A DNA stretch of 64,000 bases from Lachnospiraceae bacterium (GCA_910574745.1 CAJTCE010000014.1:18844-82843); one strand, 5' to 3'; counted from the first letter of the stretch, positions 1-9,764 are shown. The notes: generated by a model from the letters alone, not told the origin. A program made the numbers and translations.

Positions 1-1305
1 CTCATCTAAAATCAATACATCAGGATCCGTAAACATCCATTTTGCAAGAAGTACCTTCTGCTGGTTACCACCGGACAGATTACCTACATTCTGCTCTACA
101 CTTGGGCATTTGGTTTTCAGTTTTTCCTTGTAATCCACTGCCACGGCATATTCCTTATCCCTGTTGATGACGGTATGGCTGCTGACCGCCCCTAAGTTTG
201 CCATGGTTGTGTTTATTTTTATGGAATTGGAAAGGACAAGCCCGTTTCCTTTTCTATCCTCTGTTACATAAGCCAGTTTATTTTTAATGGCATCTCCTAC
301 GGATTTCATATGTACTTCTTTTCCATTGATGAAAACCCGACCGGAAATGTTTGTACCGTAGCTGTGTCCAAATACGCTCATGGCAAGCTCGGTACGTCCC
401 GCTCCCATCAGACCGGAAATTCCTACAACCTCTCCCTTGCGCACGTTGATGCTTACCTTATCAACAACTTTGCGCTCCGTATAAATGGGGTGGTATACCG
501 TCCAGTCTTTAATTTCCATATTAATGTCGCCAATATGTTTTTCCGCTCTCTTGGGGAAGCGGTCGGTTAAGTCACGGCCTACCATACCTTTAATGATCCT
601 GTCTTCCGAAATATCATCCTTATTCTTATCCAGGGTCTCAATGGTGGAACCGTCACGGATAACCGTAATTTTATCTGCACAATAGGCAATCTCATTTAAC
701 TTATGAGAAATAATAATCGAAGTCATGCCTTCCTGTTTGAATTTCAACAGCAAATCCAGTAACGCTTTGGAATCCGTCTCGTTTAAGGATGCTGTCGGTT
801 CATCCAAAATAAGAAGCTTTGCATTTTTGGCAAGGGCTTTGGCGATTTCTACCAGCTGCTGCTTGCCTGTACCAATATCTTTGATTAAAGTTCTGGAAGA
901 TTCCTTTAAGCCTACCATCTTTAAATACTTTTCGGAAAGGCCGTGGGTTTCGTTCCAATTAATGGCGAATTTTTTGCCCCGCTCATTTCCAAGGAACATA
1001 TTCTCGCCGATGGTCATATAAGGAATCAGCGCCAGCTCCTGGTGAATGATTACAATACCTTTTTCTTCGCTGTCTTTAATCTTATTAAATTTACAAACCT
1101 GGCCGTCGTAAACAATATCCCCTTCATATGTACCGTAAGGGTAAATACCGCTTAAAACGTTCATCAGTGTGGATTTACCCGCACCGTTTTCACCTACGAG
1201 AGCATGAATCTCGCCCTCTTCTACCTTCAAATTAACGTTGTCAAGAGCCTTAACTCCGGGGAACGTTTTGGTGATATTTTTCATTTCAAGTAATACTTTC
1301 GCCAA
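1..1305 (-). CDS. mmsA: Sugar ABC transporter ATP-binding protein, 3' part missing (cut by window edge)
   Basis: The minus strand encodes a tandem-domain sugar ABC ATPase of the MglA/XylG/MmsA type, which powers monosaccharide import from the cytoplasmic face. The first nucleotide-binding domain is complete: Walker [10 protein letters not shown] near residue 35, signature near residue 140 and Walker [11 protein letters not shown]. The second domain is visible up to its LSGGNQQK signature and Walker B, then the window ends. The start is a TTG at 1305 behind GGGAGGG. It lies downstream of the ChvE-like binding protein and is separated from it by a stem-loop. The membrane permease (mmsB/gguB type) should follow beyond the left edge. 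The pairing with a ChvE-like protein favours the multiple-monosaccharide subfamily, but substrate is not shown by sequence. Confidence 0.92.
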   Translation of the reverse strand, partial: MAKVLLEMKNITKTFPGVKALDNVNLKVEEGEIHALVGENGAGKSTLMNVLSGIYPYGTYEGDIVYDGQVCKFNKIKDSEEKGIVIIHQELALIPYMTIGENMFLGNERGKKFAINWNETHGLSEKYLKMVGLKESSRTLIKDIGTGKQQLVEIAKALAKNAKLLILDEPTASLNETDSKALLDLLLKFKQEGMTSIIISHKLNEIAYCADKITVIRDGSTIETLDKNKDDISEDRIIKGMVGRDLTDRFPKRAEKHIGDINMEIKDWTVYHPIYTERKVVDKVSINVRKGEVVGISGLMGAGRTELAMSVFGHSYGTNISGRVFINGKEVHMKSVGDAIKNKLAYVTEDRKGNGLVLSNSIKINTTMANLGAVSSHTVINRDKEYAVAVDYKEKLKTKCPSVEQNVGNLSGGNQQKVLLAKWMFTDPDVLILDE

Positions 1306-1385
1306 TTGTATCCCTCCCAATATCTAATTATTCTAACTAAACTGATTTACCTTCATCTGATAAAAATTGAGCCTTTATGAATTCA

Positions 1386-1409
1386 GCAGGCGGGAAAAAT
1401 CCCGCCTGC
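1386..1409 (-). promoter_or_regulatory. Intercistronic stem-loop between binding protein and ATPase genes
   Basis: GCAGGCGGG and CCCGCCTGC form a perfect 9-bp GC-rich stem around a short A-rich loop in the 128-bp gap between the binding-protein stop and the ATPase start. No U-tract follows on the minus strand, so it looks like a partial terminator or an RNA-stabilising hairpin. In binding-protein ABC operons such hairpins keep the binding protein in excess over the membrane components; applying that here is inference. Confidence 0.7.
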
Positions 1410-1433
1410 ATCAGTTCATATATGAAATTTGAA

Positions 1434-2594
1434 TTACTGTAAGTCGCTTTCTGCGTAGTAACCGGAATCAATTAAGATTTCTTTGTAGTTATTTACATCA
1501 GCGAATACGGGCTCGCAAAGGTAAGAAGGAATAACGCCTGTACCATTGTCATATGTCTCTGTGTCAAGACCTGCGATATCTTCGCCCTTCATGATAGCGT
1601 CAACCATTTCTACTACCTTGCTTGCTAAGTCACGAGTATCTTTGAAGATAGACATGGACTGTTTTCCTGCAACGATGTTCTTTACGTTAGCAACGTCGCA
1701 GTCCTGACCTGTTACGATAGGCCACTCGCCTGTGTAGTTAGCCTCTAATGCATTTACAACACCTAAAGCGGTGGAGTCATTGGAAGCAAGTACTACGTCT
1801 AAGTTTGTTCCGTCAGAGTAGTAGGAAGAAATGATTGCTTCAAATCTAGACTGTGCTGCATCTGTTGCCCAGTTAGCTGTAGCAACGTCTGCTTTCTCAA
1901 CCTGACCGGATTTAACAACCAGTTTGCCGGAATCGATATAAGGCTGTAATACATCCATAGCGCCGCCGTAGAAGAAGTTTACGTTGTTATCGCCGGGATC
2001 GCCTGTTACGATCTCAAGGTTGAAAGGACCTTCTGCATTGTCAAGGTCTAACTGCTCAACAATAAATTCGCCCTGTTTCTGTCCTACCAAGTAGTTATCA
2101 AATGTTGCATAGTAGGAAACCGCATCGGTATTCATGATCAAGCGGTCATATGCAATAACCGGGATATCATTCTCTTTTGCCTGCTGTAAAACAGTTCCTA
2201 AGGAATCTCCTTCGATGGAAGCGATAACCAGCAATTTGCATCCGCCGGAAATCATGTTCTCAATCTGGGAAACCTGTGTAGGAATATCATTGCTGGCGAA
2301 CTGAAGATCTACTTCATAGCCCGCTGCTTCCAGCTGTGCTTTCATGTTTTCGCCATCCTGATTCCAACGCTGTAAGTCTTTGGTCGGCATTGATACGCCG
2401 ATTAATTCTCCGCCGCCTGTTGTGGAACCGCTTTCCTCTGCCGGAGCCTCATCCGAGCTATCTGCCGGTGCCTCTGTCTGTGTGTCATCTGCCGGTGCTG
2501 TCGTTTCGGTACCGCCGCCGTTATTGCCGCATCCAACCAGTAAAGTAGCTACCAGAGCAACACTCAATAATGCGCTAAGTAATTTCTTTTTCAT
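1434..2594 (-). CDS. chvE: ChvE-like multiple-monosaccharide-binding lipoprotein
   Basis: A 386-residue extracytoplasmic sugar-binding lipoprotein for the adjacent ABC ATPase. Residues 1-21 are a signal peptide with lipobox LVGC, so Cys22 would be lipidated. Residues about 24-62 form a Thr/Ala/Glu/Asp/Gly-rich tether. The rest is a type I periplasmic-binding fold with the start GVSMPTKDLQRWNQDG, typical of ChvE/XylF-type proteins. GGGAGG precedes the ATG at 2594. It stands 191 bp downstream of the sensor-operon binding protein with no clear terminator between, and its own promoter was not identified with confidence. Its regulation by the neighbouring YesM/YesN pair is an inference from position. 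Confidence 0.9.
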   Translation of the reverse strand: MKKKLLSALLSVALVATLLVGCGNNGGGTETTAPADDTQTEAPADSSDEAPAEESGSTTGGGELIGVSMPTKDLQRWNQDGENMKAQLEAAGYEVDLQFASNDIPTQVSQIENMISGGCKLLVIASIEGDSLGTVLQQAKENDIPVIAYDRLIMNTDAVSYYATFDNYLVGQKQGEFIVEQLDLDNAEGPFNLEIVTGDPGDNNVNFFYGGAMDVLQPYIDSGKLVVKSGQVEKADVATANWATDAAQSRFEAIISSYYSDGTNLDVVLASNDSTALGVVNALEANYTGEWPIVTGQDCDVANVKNIVAGKQSMSIFKDTRDLASKVVEMVDAIMKGEDIAGLDTETYDNGTGVIPSYLCEPVFADVNNYKEILIDSGYYAESDLQ

Positions 2595-2785
2595 TTAGAA
2601 ATCCTCCCTTGTTTATGTTTTGTGAATCTCTTTAGAAGCTATTTGCTTCCCTGTGACATTATTAATATAACATAGGTCAAATAGTAAATGTTTGCGAAAT
2701 TCTTCATTTTTTTGATTGCGTGCACGGGCAAATTTCGACAAACCAGCATTTTTTTGTTTTATCTTTCATGAATGACAATTTTGTG

Positions 2786-3862
2786 CTAGTCTTCTTTTCC
2801 GCGGCCGGATACGTTCAGGTAAACTTCTTCCCTCAAATGAAAACCGCTTTCGATAATAGTCTCGTCAATATTTTCTTTATTTACGGCAATCGGTTCCAAG
2901 ACAATGCCGGGAATGTCGTAGGTCCCGTCTGACATGACCGCATTGATTCCGTCCACCTCTTCTCCCTTAGCCAAAGCAATGGCGCATTCCGCCGCAACCC
3001 TCGCCTGCTTCTCTACGGGCTTGTACACGGTCATGAGCTGTGTCCCCTCCACAATCCTTTGACAGGCTTCCAGCTCCGCATCCTGACCGGTTACTACAAT
3101 TTTTCCCGCCTCTCTCTTTTCAGCCAACACCCGCACCGTATGGGTGGCCAGACTGTCGTTGCCGCACATAATACCATCTACTTCCTCAAGCACCTCGGGG
3201 TGTTCATAGATATAGTCAGAAGCATATTCCGGTTTCCAGGCATCCGCATGCATAATGTCCACCACCTGAATGCCATGGGCGTCCATGACCTTTATAAAAC
3301 CTCTGTTTACCATGGCCACATTGTTATCCGCCGTGGGTCCGGCAAGCATTAAAACTTTTTTACCGGGCATTCCATTTGCCACCATAGCTTCTCCCATAAG
3401 GGTTCCTACCTTTTCATTATCAAAGGATATATAGAGATCCGCATCTGCGTTATGAATCATCCTGTCATAGGCTATAACAATGATTCCCGCATCCTTCGCC
3501 TTCTTTACCACATCTGCCAGCCCGTCCCCGTCAATACTGACAATGACTATCACATCCATCTTTTTTTCAATCAGATATTCAATCTGGGAAATCTGTTCCT
3601 CCAGGTTACCGTTGGCATTCTGCACGTTAACCTCTGCTCCCAGATCCCTTGCCGTAGAAACAAAAACATCCCTGTCCCGCTCCCATCTTTCTATCAGAAA
3701 AGAGTCAAAGCAGATACCTATCTGGATTTTCTCCATATCGTCTTTTATTTTTGCTTCTTCTTCCTTTTGGGCGCCGCATCCTGTAAGGAGCCCCGTCTGC
3801 AATATAATAATAAGAAGGAAAAGTATATACCGTCTCGGTTTACTGATTCGTTTTCTTTTCAC
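2786..3862 (-). CDS. Second sugar-binding lipoprotein, coupled to the response regulator gene
   Basis: A 358-residue type I periplasmic-binding lipoprotein. The signal peptide ends in LLTGC, giving lipidated Cys29, and the mature part starts IQIGICFDSFLIERW, related to but clearly different from the ChvE-like neighbour. The start is GTG at 3862 with AAGGAGGG upstream, and the gene overlaps the end of the response regulator by 23 bp, so the two are translationally coupled. Because it is encoded inside the two-component operon rather than with transporter subunits, it may serve as a ligand receptor or as an alternative binding protein for the same transporter. Family assignment is firm; the ligand is unknown. 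Confidence 0.85.
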   Translation of the reverse strand: MKRKRISKPRRYILFLLIIILQTGLLTGCGAQKEEEAKIKDDMEKIQIGICFDSFLIERWERDRDVFVSTARDLGAEVNVQNANGNLEEQISQIEYLIEKKMDVIVIVSIDGDGLADVVKKAKDAGIIVIAYDRMIHNADADLYISFDNEKVGTLMGEAMVANGMPGKKVLMLAGPTADNNVAMVNRGFIKVMDAHGIQVVDIMHADAWKPEYASDYIYEHPEVLEEVDGIMCGNDSLATHTVRVLAEKREAGKIVVTGQDAELEACQRIVEGTQLMTVYKPVEKQARVAAECAIALAKGEEVDGINAVMSDGTYDIPGIVLEPIAVNKENIDETIIESGFHLREEVYLNVSGRGKED

Positions 3863-5459
3863 CGTTTTTTCCCTCCTTATACTCCGTGGGCGTTACCCCT
3901 ACGTTTTTCTTAAAGGTTCTGCTGAAATAGTTGGGGTCCGCATATCCCACCTCCCCGCATATTTCTTTCATGGAAAGCATGGAAGATGACAACAGCTCCT
4001 TTGCCTTTTCCATACGGATTGCCGTTACATACTCAATAAAGTTTTCCCCTGTTTCCTCTTTAAATATTTTGCTGAAATAGTAAGGGCTGATATCCACCGT
4101 CCTGGACACATCATCCAGAGATATCTCTTTGTGGAAATTTGCATGAATGTATTCCTTCGCCTTTGCCACAACGCCTCCTGACTGGGTGGCCTTTCCGTTT
4201 GCCACGTTCCGCACTGCCGCGTCCATCTTTTCCGTAAACCATGTCCGCAGGCGCTCCGTGTCCCCTCCTATCTCCATAATAGAAGGCAGATAGTCTTCCC
4301 TGGACTTAAAGCGGTAAATCCGGCTGCTGCCCTCATAGCTGATTTTTTCCGCCCGAAGGACAAATTCCAGCACCTTCAACTGGATATCGCTTTGGCAGTC
4401 TCCGTAATTTTCTATCATCCATTCAAAATAGCGGTTTACCGCAGAATGCTGCTCTTCTATATTTCCTTTTTCCGTATGCTCAAAAATCTCCTGCTCCGTC
4501 TCTACCGGATAGTTCTCTTCATAGTCGCAGCCCACGGGAAGATCATCTATATGGGCAACGCTGCCGTCTGACTGAAGCAGGGCATGAAGAGCTTCATTGT
4601 AGGATTTCATGGAATCCCTTAATCTTCCCACGTGCCCGAAGCCCATCCGGAACGAGGCATCCAGCCTTCCTTTCAGCTTTCTAACCATTTCCCTTGCTTT
4701 GTCGATAAGGGCAATCCTTTCATTATAATCAATTCTCTCTTCCATGACGGGTACCAGTATGGCGATTTTGTTTGCCATGACAGAGCCCATAATGCATTTA
4801 AAATATCCCCGGACAATTTCCCTCACTTCATTATAATGCTCCTGGATACGCACGGAGGTGCCCACTACATTGGTCATGTGGTTCCCCACCTGGCTTTCCC
4901 CGAACACAAGCACGCCCATATAGCAGTAATCCCCGGTAATATCCAGAAGATTCTTGAAATTTTCCACATCCTCTTCAAAATATTCCCGGAACATCAGACT
5001 GTAAATAAGTCCGTTTTCAATAATAGGAACAACCGTTTCCATTTTTTCCCGAAGCATTAGATCCTGTCTGCGCTTTTCCCGTTCTTTATCGATCATAGCC
5101 ATAGCGCGCTTTAACACTTCCACAATTTTGTTTTTTTCCACAGGCTTGTTAAGGTATTCAAGCACTCCCAGGTTAATGGCTTCCTTGGCATAATCAAATT
5201 TGTCATAGGCAGACATAACAATGAAAATGGTATTTCCGTTGTTTTCCCTGATTTCCCTCATAGCCTCGATTCCGTTGATACCCGGCATCTGAATGTCCAT
5301 AAAAGCAATATCCGGACGAAACCGCTCCGCAAGCTCTATAACATTTCTCCCGGTTTTGGCCGATTCAATCTGGCAGGATATGCCGAATTCTTTTTCGATA
5401 ATGAAGGAAAGGGAATCGATAACAATACCTTCATCATCAGCCAACATGATTTTGTACAT
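3840..5459 (-). CDS. YesN-type response regulator with AraC DNA-binding domain
   Basis: A 539-residue response regulator. The receiver domain spans about residues 1-120 with acidic pocket ADDE and phosphoacceptor Asp55 in FMDIQMPG, and the conserved Lys in LNKPV. A long central region of about 300 residues links to a C-terminal AraC/XylS double helix-turn-helix (about 432-530). AAGGAGG precedes the ATG. The gene lies 21 bp after the histidine kinase and overlaps the next binding-protein gene, forming one operon. Such regulators usually activate adjacent sugar-transporter genes; the ChvE-like operon next door is the obvious target, by inference. Confidence 0.93.
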   Translation of the reverse strand: MYKIMLADDEGIVIDSLSFIIEKEFGISCQIESAKTGRNVIELAERFRPDIAFMDIQMPGINGIEAMREIRENNGNTIFIVMSAYDKFDYAKEAINLGVLEYLNKPVEKNKIVEVLKRAMAMIDKEREKRRQDLMLREKMETVVPIIENGLIYSLMFREYFEEDVENFKNLLDITGDYCYMGVLVFGESQVGNHMTNVVGTSVRIQEHYNEVREIVRGYFKCIMGSVMANKIAILVPVMEERIDYNERIALIDKAREMVRKLKGRLDASFRMGFGHVGRLRDSMKSYNEALHALLQSDGSVAHIDDLPVGCDYEENYPVETEQEIFEHTEKGNIEEQHSAVNRYFEWMIENYGDCQSDIQLKVLEFVLRAEKISYEGSSRIYRFKSREDYLPSIMEIGGDTERLRTWFTEKMDAAVRNVANGKATQSGGVVAKAKEYIHANFHKEISLDDVSRTVDISPYYFSKIFKEETGENFIEYVTAIRMEKAKELLSSSMLSMKEICGEVGYADPNYFSRTFKKNVGVTPTEYKEGKNGEKKTNQ

Positions 5460-5480
5460 CCCGGACCTCCTTTTCGCTTC

Positions 5481-6977
5481 CTAAAGGGGAATGCGTATCA
5501 TTACCAAGGTTCCCCCGTTTTTTCCCTGACTGCTAATCTCAAATACATCGTCTCTGTCATAAAACAGCTTCAGTCTGCTTATAACATTATAAAGCCCGAT
5601 TCCGTTAGAACCGCTGCTGATATCCGACTCCTTTAAATTTACCTGCATGATTTTGTCAATTTTTTCCTTGTCTATTCCGATTCCGTTATCCCTGATGGTA
5701 ATGTAGGCACAGTCTCCTTCCCTGTATACCGAAAGCCAAATTCTGCCCTTCCATGAAATTCCCCTGATTCCATAATTCACACTGTTTTCTACAATAGGCT
5801 GTAAAATCATACTGGGCACTTCCAGATTTTCCAGGGAGGAATCAATATCCTTCTCATAATGAATTTCCCCCGAAAAACGTACGTTCAAAATATAAACATA
5901 GTTGTCCACCAGCTCCAGTTCTTCTTTCAGGGTAACGCTGTCATGGTCTTTCTTGATATTATAACGAAAAAAATCAGCCACATTCTGGACATATTCATAG
6001 GTGCGGTCCGCTCCCTCCATCATAGCCAGCTGCGCACCCGCATTCAGGGTGTTAAACAGGAAATGGGGATTAATCTGTGCCTGCAGGTATTTTAACTGGG
6101 CGTCCTTTAAATGGTTTTCCATTTTCAATTCATTTTCTTTCAGTATACCCTCATTTTCCTTTAGCACACGTTCGTTTTCCATGCTGGCCTTTAACTGCTC
6201 AATATAGTTGCGGATACTGATGATCATGTGATTAAAGGCTTTGCTGACCACGCCTACCTCATCCCGGGAGTTTACTTCCAGAAGAGTTACCTCCAGATTT
6301 CCTCCTGCAATCTGGTTTGCCACTGAAGATAAAGATTTTAGCGGCTTGGTAATATTTCTGATAACCAGAATAACCAGCAGGACATTGCCGAATATGACTG
6401 CCAGAAAGACTACCGTATTTACCACCTCCACATACCGCATGGATACGGAAAGCATATTATAATTGGCGGAATTGCTTTTGAACTGTTCATTATTCAGGCT
6501 GTTGATATAGGTACTGATATAATTATAAACAGTGGTTGCTTCTTCGCTATAGGTTCTGTACTTTTCCACATTCCGCCCGCGCTTGGCCTCGATGGCAAGG
6601 TCGGTAAGCTCCAGATAGCGCACCGACATGGCTTTAATATTCCGTTCCATCCTTTGGGATTCATCGCTGGTAATCCCATCGGACAGCCTTTCCATCTGGG
6701 CAGTATAATCCTGGCAGGATTTGTAGTAGCTGTCCATGGCGTCAGTGGTCTTTGTGTTCAGATAATTGGTCATATCATTCTGTACGCTGTCTAAGGAACC
6801 CCATAGCTCGTTTAAGTTAATGTTGCTGACATAAATCCGGTCCAGACGGTGAAGCACGGAATTAATATTGCTGTACATAAAAAGATTTACAATGAGTATT
6901 AACAGGGCAGTCAGACAATAAACAGCGATTAACTTGTTCTGAAGGGGAAGATTTACTAATTTGTTTTCACTCTTCAT
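5481..6977 (-). CDS. YesM/LytS-type sensor histidine kinase
   Basis: A 498-residue membrane histidine kinase. TM1 is at about 16-36, an extracytoplasmic helical region at 40-180, TM2 at 186-207, HAMP at 207-260, a coiled stretch at 255-295, and a His_kinase domain with QINPHFLFNTLN placing the phospho-His at 305. The C-terminal ATPase domain has the N-box and RDNGIGI. GGGGAGGG precedes the ATG, which lies inside the end of the upstream membrane-anchored binding protein (11-bp overlap), so the sensor pair is translationally coupled. The extracytoplasmic region lacks a recognisable sugar-binding fold, consistent with ligand input through the partner protein. Confidence 0.93.
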   Translation of the reverse strand: MKSENKLVNLPLQNKLIAVYCLTALLILIVNLFMYSNINSVLHRLDRIYVSNINLNELWGSLDSVQNDMTNYLNTKTTDAMDSYYKSCQDYTAQMERLSDGITSDESQRMERNIKAMSVRYLELTDLAIEAKRGRNVEKYRTYSEEATTVYNYISTYINSLNNEQFKSNSANYNMLSVSMRYVEVVNTVVFLAVIFGNVLLVILVIRNITKPLKSLSSVANQIAGGNLEVTLLEVNSRDEVGVVSKAFNHMIISIRNYIEQLKASMENERVLKENEGILKENELKMENHLKDAQLKYLQAQINPHFLFNTLNAGAQLAMMEGADRTYEYVQNVADFFRYNIKKDHDSVTLKEELELVDNYVYILNVRFSGEIHYEKDIDSSLENLEVPSMILQPIVENSVNYGIRGISWKGRIWLSVYREGDCAYITIRDNGIGIDKEKIDKIMQVNLKESDISSGSNGIGLYNVISRLKLFYDRDDVFEISSQGKNGGTLVMIRIPL

Positions 6978-8070
6978 AGCTGCGTACCCTCCCCTGCCTG
7001 TCTACATTTTCTTTGTTGACTACATAAGTATCAACCGTAAAGTATTCACTGACATGTTCTACATCCAAAAATTCGGAAAGGGCATATACGCAATATCTTC
7101 CCATCTGCTCCGTATCCATGGAAATGGTACAGTAAATGACCTCCTTGTCCACGCCTGCCCGGATAGTCTCGGAGTCATAATATCCGATAATATTGGTAAT
7201 TCCCACCCTGTTATAATCGATGACCGCCTGATAGGCACAGGTGGTATAGATTTCCGTAAGACAAACGAGAATATCCGGCACTTCGTCCTGCCCCATAAAA
7301 ATATCCCGGATAGATTCTTCCGCCGTAAAGGCTCCGGAATCATCTATGGTATAAGTGTCCAGTTCTATTTTATCTTCCAGGGCTGTATTCGCCGCTATCT
7401 CTTCACGGATACCCGACATCAGCAGATTTTGCCCGTTGCTGTCCGCCTCCTGGCTGATCAACACCCGAATCTGCAGCTTTTCCCCTCTACTTTCGTCATC
7501 ATTTTCTTCATCCCGCTCTCTTAACATTTTCTCCGCCAGTTCACAGGTCTGTCTTCCGTAAGTTTGTCCCAGATCATATCTGCCGATGCCCACAAAACTG
7601 ATTCTGTTGCTTTCCGGAACGTCCTGATTAATTACCACGACCGGTATTCCGTTTTCTCCGGCTTTTATAATCTCATTGCGCAAAGAGTCATTGTCTTCTC
7701 CCTCCACAATGATTCCGTCCACATCTGCCGCAATGGCAATCTCCATCCGCTCCTCCATGGAGTATCTGGTTCCCAGATCCCCGGCAAAAAACTCCACATA
7801 AGCGTTTTCATTGATTCCTTCCTCTCTGGCTCCGTTATAAACCGCCTGCCAGAAGTCCTCCCTGTCGTCGCTGGTAATCAATGCATAATATCTGTTGTAT
7901 TCCGTATATTCCTCCTGGTTTTCAATAGAAACGCTTTCGTCAAACTGCGCTTTAAATATAACCATTCCGCCCAATGTAATCAATATCATCAATAAAATAA
8001 GTGAAAAGGTCGTTACTGCAAAAATATTTTTCCTGTTTATGCTTTTCCAGATTCTTTTAATCGTTTCCAC
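6967..8070 (-). CDS. Membrane-anchored periplasmic-binding sensor protein (XylFII-like)
   Basis: A 367-residue type I periplasmic-binding fold protein held by an uncleaved N-terminal membrane segment (about 17-38), with no lipobox cysteine. The binding fold starts near YALITSDDREDFWQ and contains the conserved VDGIIVEG and VVVINQDVP strands. In clostridial XylFII-LytS systems a protein of this type passes sugar occupancy to a LytS/YesM kinase; its position directly before and overlapping the kinase gene supports that role here. The start is a GTG at 8070 with only a weak Shine-Dalgarno sequence, 6 bp after the GNAT gene, so coupling to that gene is likely. The sugar is not known. Confidence 0.85.
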   Translation of the reverse strand: METIKRIWKSINRKNIFAVTTFSLILLMILITLGGMVIFKAQFDESVSIENQEEYTEYNRYYALITSDDREDFWQAVYNGAREEGINENAYVEFFAGDLGTRYSMEERMEIAIAADVDGIIVEGEDNDSLRNEIIKAGENGIPVVVINQDVPESNRISFVGIGRYDLGQTYGRQTCELAEKMLRERDEENDDESRGEKLQIRVLISQEADSNGQNLLMSGIREEIAANTALEDKIELDTYTIDDSGAFTAEESIRDIFMGQDEVPDILVCLTEIYTTCAYQAVIDYNRVGITNIIGYYDSETIRAGVDKEVIYCTISMDTEQMGRYCVYALSEFLDVEHVSEYFTVDTYVVNKENVDRQGRVRSYEE

Positions 8071-8076
8071 CTTATA

Positions 8077-8943
8077 TTACCCCGTATAAACATACTGACA
8101 CATTTCTTTTCCTTCTATTAAAACATCCCCCGCCTCCTCAAATCCAAGTTTCCTGCATAATTTAAAGGAAGCGATGTTTTCTCTTTCAAACAGAACCCTT
8201 ATGAGGGAAAACTGCAGTTCTTTCTTTGCAAAGTTGAGAATGGCGCCGCACACCTCTGTGGCTATTCCCTTTCTCTGATAATCCGCCGATATGATATAGC
8301 CCAGTTCCGGCGTTTCGAAGCCCTCCCGCCAGGAAAACCCCGCCCTGCCTATAAGCTTCCCCGTAACCTTATCCACTACCGCCCATATTCCGAAGCCGCA
8401 CAATTCATAAACCTGACTGATATAATCCTTTATATATTCCCGCTCCTTTTCCCGGTCCTGATAAAGTCCTTCCGTATAGCGGGTAATAGACGGATCTTTG
8501 TAAACATCATAAAGCTCATCCAGATCATCCTCGGCAATTTCCCTTATGACACAGCGTTTTGTCGTAAGAATCGTCCATGGTATGCCAAAAAGCCGCCTGT
8601 AGATTTTATCCATGTAATCGTAATCCACGCCCTTTAAGCCCGTAACCGCATAAGGGACTTTTTTAAAGGACGCCGCTTTATTGCCGTCATGAAGATAGAG
8701 CAAAAAGGGGATTTTCTCCCTGTAAGCGGCTTCATAAAAATCTACGGAATCTGTAACCAGAAACACCTCCGGCCTTCTCTTTTGAGGAGCTACAATACAG
8801 GAAGGAGCCTTGACACCGACTACCCGCCCTGTAAAGGTCTTTTCCAGCTCCTCTGTCCACATTTCTATCTCTTTTAAAGAAACCGCATCCGTAAAATAGT
8901 ACCATATCTCAGCGATTTTCACGTTCCATTCATCTTTCCACAT
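8077..8943 (-). CDS. GNAT acetyltransferase with an N-terminal HAD-like region
   Basis: The C-terminal half (about residues 120-285) is a RimJ/RimL-type GNAT N-acetyltransferase with the acetyl-CoA loop QRKGIA and the usual late segment RENIASFKLCRKLGF. The N-terminal 115 residues are a separate domain; the run VTDSVDFYEAAYREKIPFL followed by GLKGVDYDYMDKIYRRL looks like a HAD-type fold without clear catalytic Asp motifs. A TTG at 8952 is also in frame but sits only 3 nt from the AAGGGA sequence, so the ATG at 8943 is preferred. It is first in the run leading to the sugar-sensing genes. The substrate is unknown. Confidence 0.82.
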   Translation of the reverse strand: MWKDEWNVKIAEIWYYFTDAVSLKEIEMWTEELEKTFTGRVVGVKAPSCIVAPQKRRPEVFLVTDSVDFYEAAYREKIPFLLYLHDGNKAASFKKVPYAVTGLKGVDYDYMDKIYRRLFGIPWTILTTKRCVIREIAEDDLDELYDVYKDPSITRYTEGLYQDREKEREYIKDYISQVYELCGFGIWAVVDKVTGKLIGRAGFSWREGFETPELGYIISADYQRKGIATEVCGAILNFAKKELQFSLIRVLFERENIASFKLCRKLGFEEAGDVLIEGKEMCQYVYTG

Positions 8944-9041
8944 AAGTCTCAAATCGTCCCTTTTCTTTTCCGTGCCCGTTCCCTATATCAGTAGTATAAC
9001 ACAAGTTTGGGCATATGCACTTTCTATTTTATTTGTTTTTC

Positions 9042-9070
9042 TTTACGTTTTTTTACTTTTCCTTTACAAT
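9042..9070 (+). promoter_or_regulatory. Candidate sigma-A promoter for the cyclophilin gene
   Basis: TTTACG, 17 bp, TACAAT. It lies about 165 bp upstream of the cyclophilin start in the gap shared with the divergent GNAT gene. The match is decent but unproven. Confidence 0.5.
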
Positions 9071-9236
9071 ATATCTGTATACCCCCTTTATTATGCGGGT
9101 AATGAGCCGGACACAGATTTCTTCTACGCACACCGGCAAATGCCCCGGGAACCCATTCCCCTCAGTTTGCTGTGCGGGTATCGGCTTCGGTATATTTACA
9201 AACAATTTATAAGTAAAAGCAGGAGGAATTTAAAAA

Positions 9237-9764
9237 ATGGCACAAAATCCCATTGTTACCATTACCATGGAAAACGGAGATGTTATGAAGGCGGAATTGT
9301 ATCCCGAAATCGCTCCCATTTCCGTTAACAATTTTATTAATCTGATTCAGAAGGGTTTTTATGACGGCCTGATTTTCCATAGAGTCATTAAAGGTTTTAT
9401 GATTCAGGGCGGATGTCCCGACGGAAACGGTATGGGCGGCCCCGGCTATTCCATCAAGGGCGAATTTGCCCATAACGGTGTGGAAAATAATTTAAAGCAT
9501 ACGGAAGGCGTTCTTTCCATGGCAAGGGCTATGCATCCCAATTCAGCAGGGAGCCAGTTTTTTATCATGCATAAAACAAGTCCTCATTTAGATGGCGAAT
9601 ATGCGGCTTTCGGTAAAATTACAGAAGGCATGGATGTGGTAAATAAGATAGCGGAAACTTCCACCGATTATTCTGACAGACCTATGGAAGAACAAAAAAT
9701 CAAGACCATGACAGTGGAAACCTTTGACGTGGATTATCCGGAACCGGACAAGATTCTGATGTAA
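9237..9764 (+). CDS. Peptidyl-prolyl cis-trans isomerase, cyclophilin type
   Basis: A 175-residue single-domain cyclophilin, the cytosolic enzyme that catalyses proline isomerisation in folding proteins. The active-site segment FHRVIKGFMIQGG contains the catalytic Arg, and SQFFIMH and AAFGKI are the other conserved strands. There is no signal peptide. AGGAGG lies 8 nt before the ATG. It is monocistronic, divergent from the GNAT gene and convergent with the ammonium transporter, with a hairpin in the shared 3' gap. Length is typical for the bacterial family. Confidence 0.95.
   Translation: MAQNPIVTITMENGDVMKAELYPEIAPISVNNFINLIQKGFYDGLIFHRVIKGFMIQGGCPDGNGMGGPGYSIKGEFAHNGVENNLKHTEGVLSMARAMHPNSAGSQFFIMHKTSPHLDGEYAAFGKITEGMDVVNKIAETSTDYSDRPMEEQKIKTMTVETFDVDYPEPDKILM

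Noticed and set aside
310..1155. Short plus-strand open frames at the left end
   Set aside because: They are antisense to the ABC ATPase, which has intact Walker and signature motifs on the minus strand.
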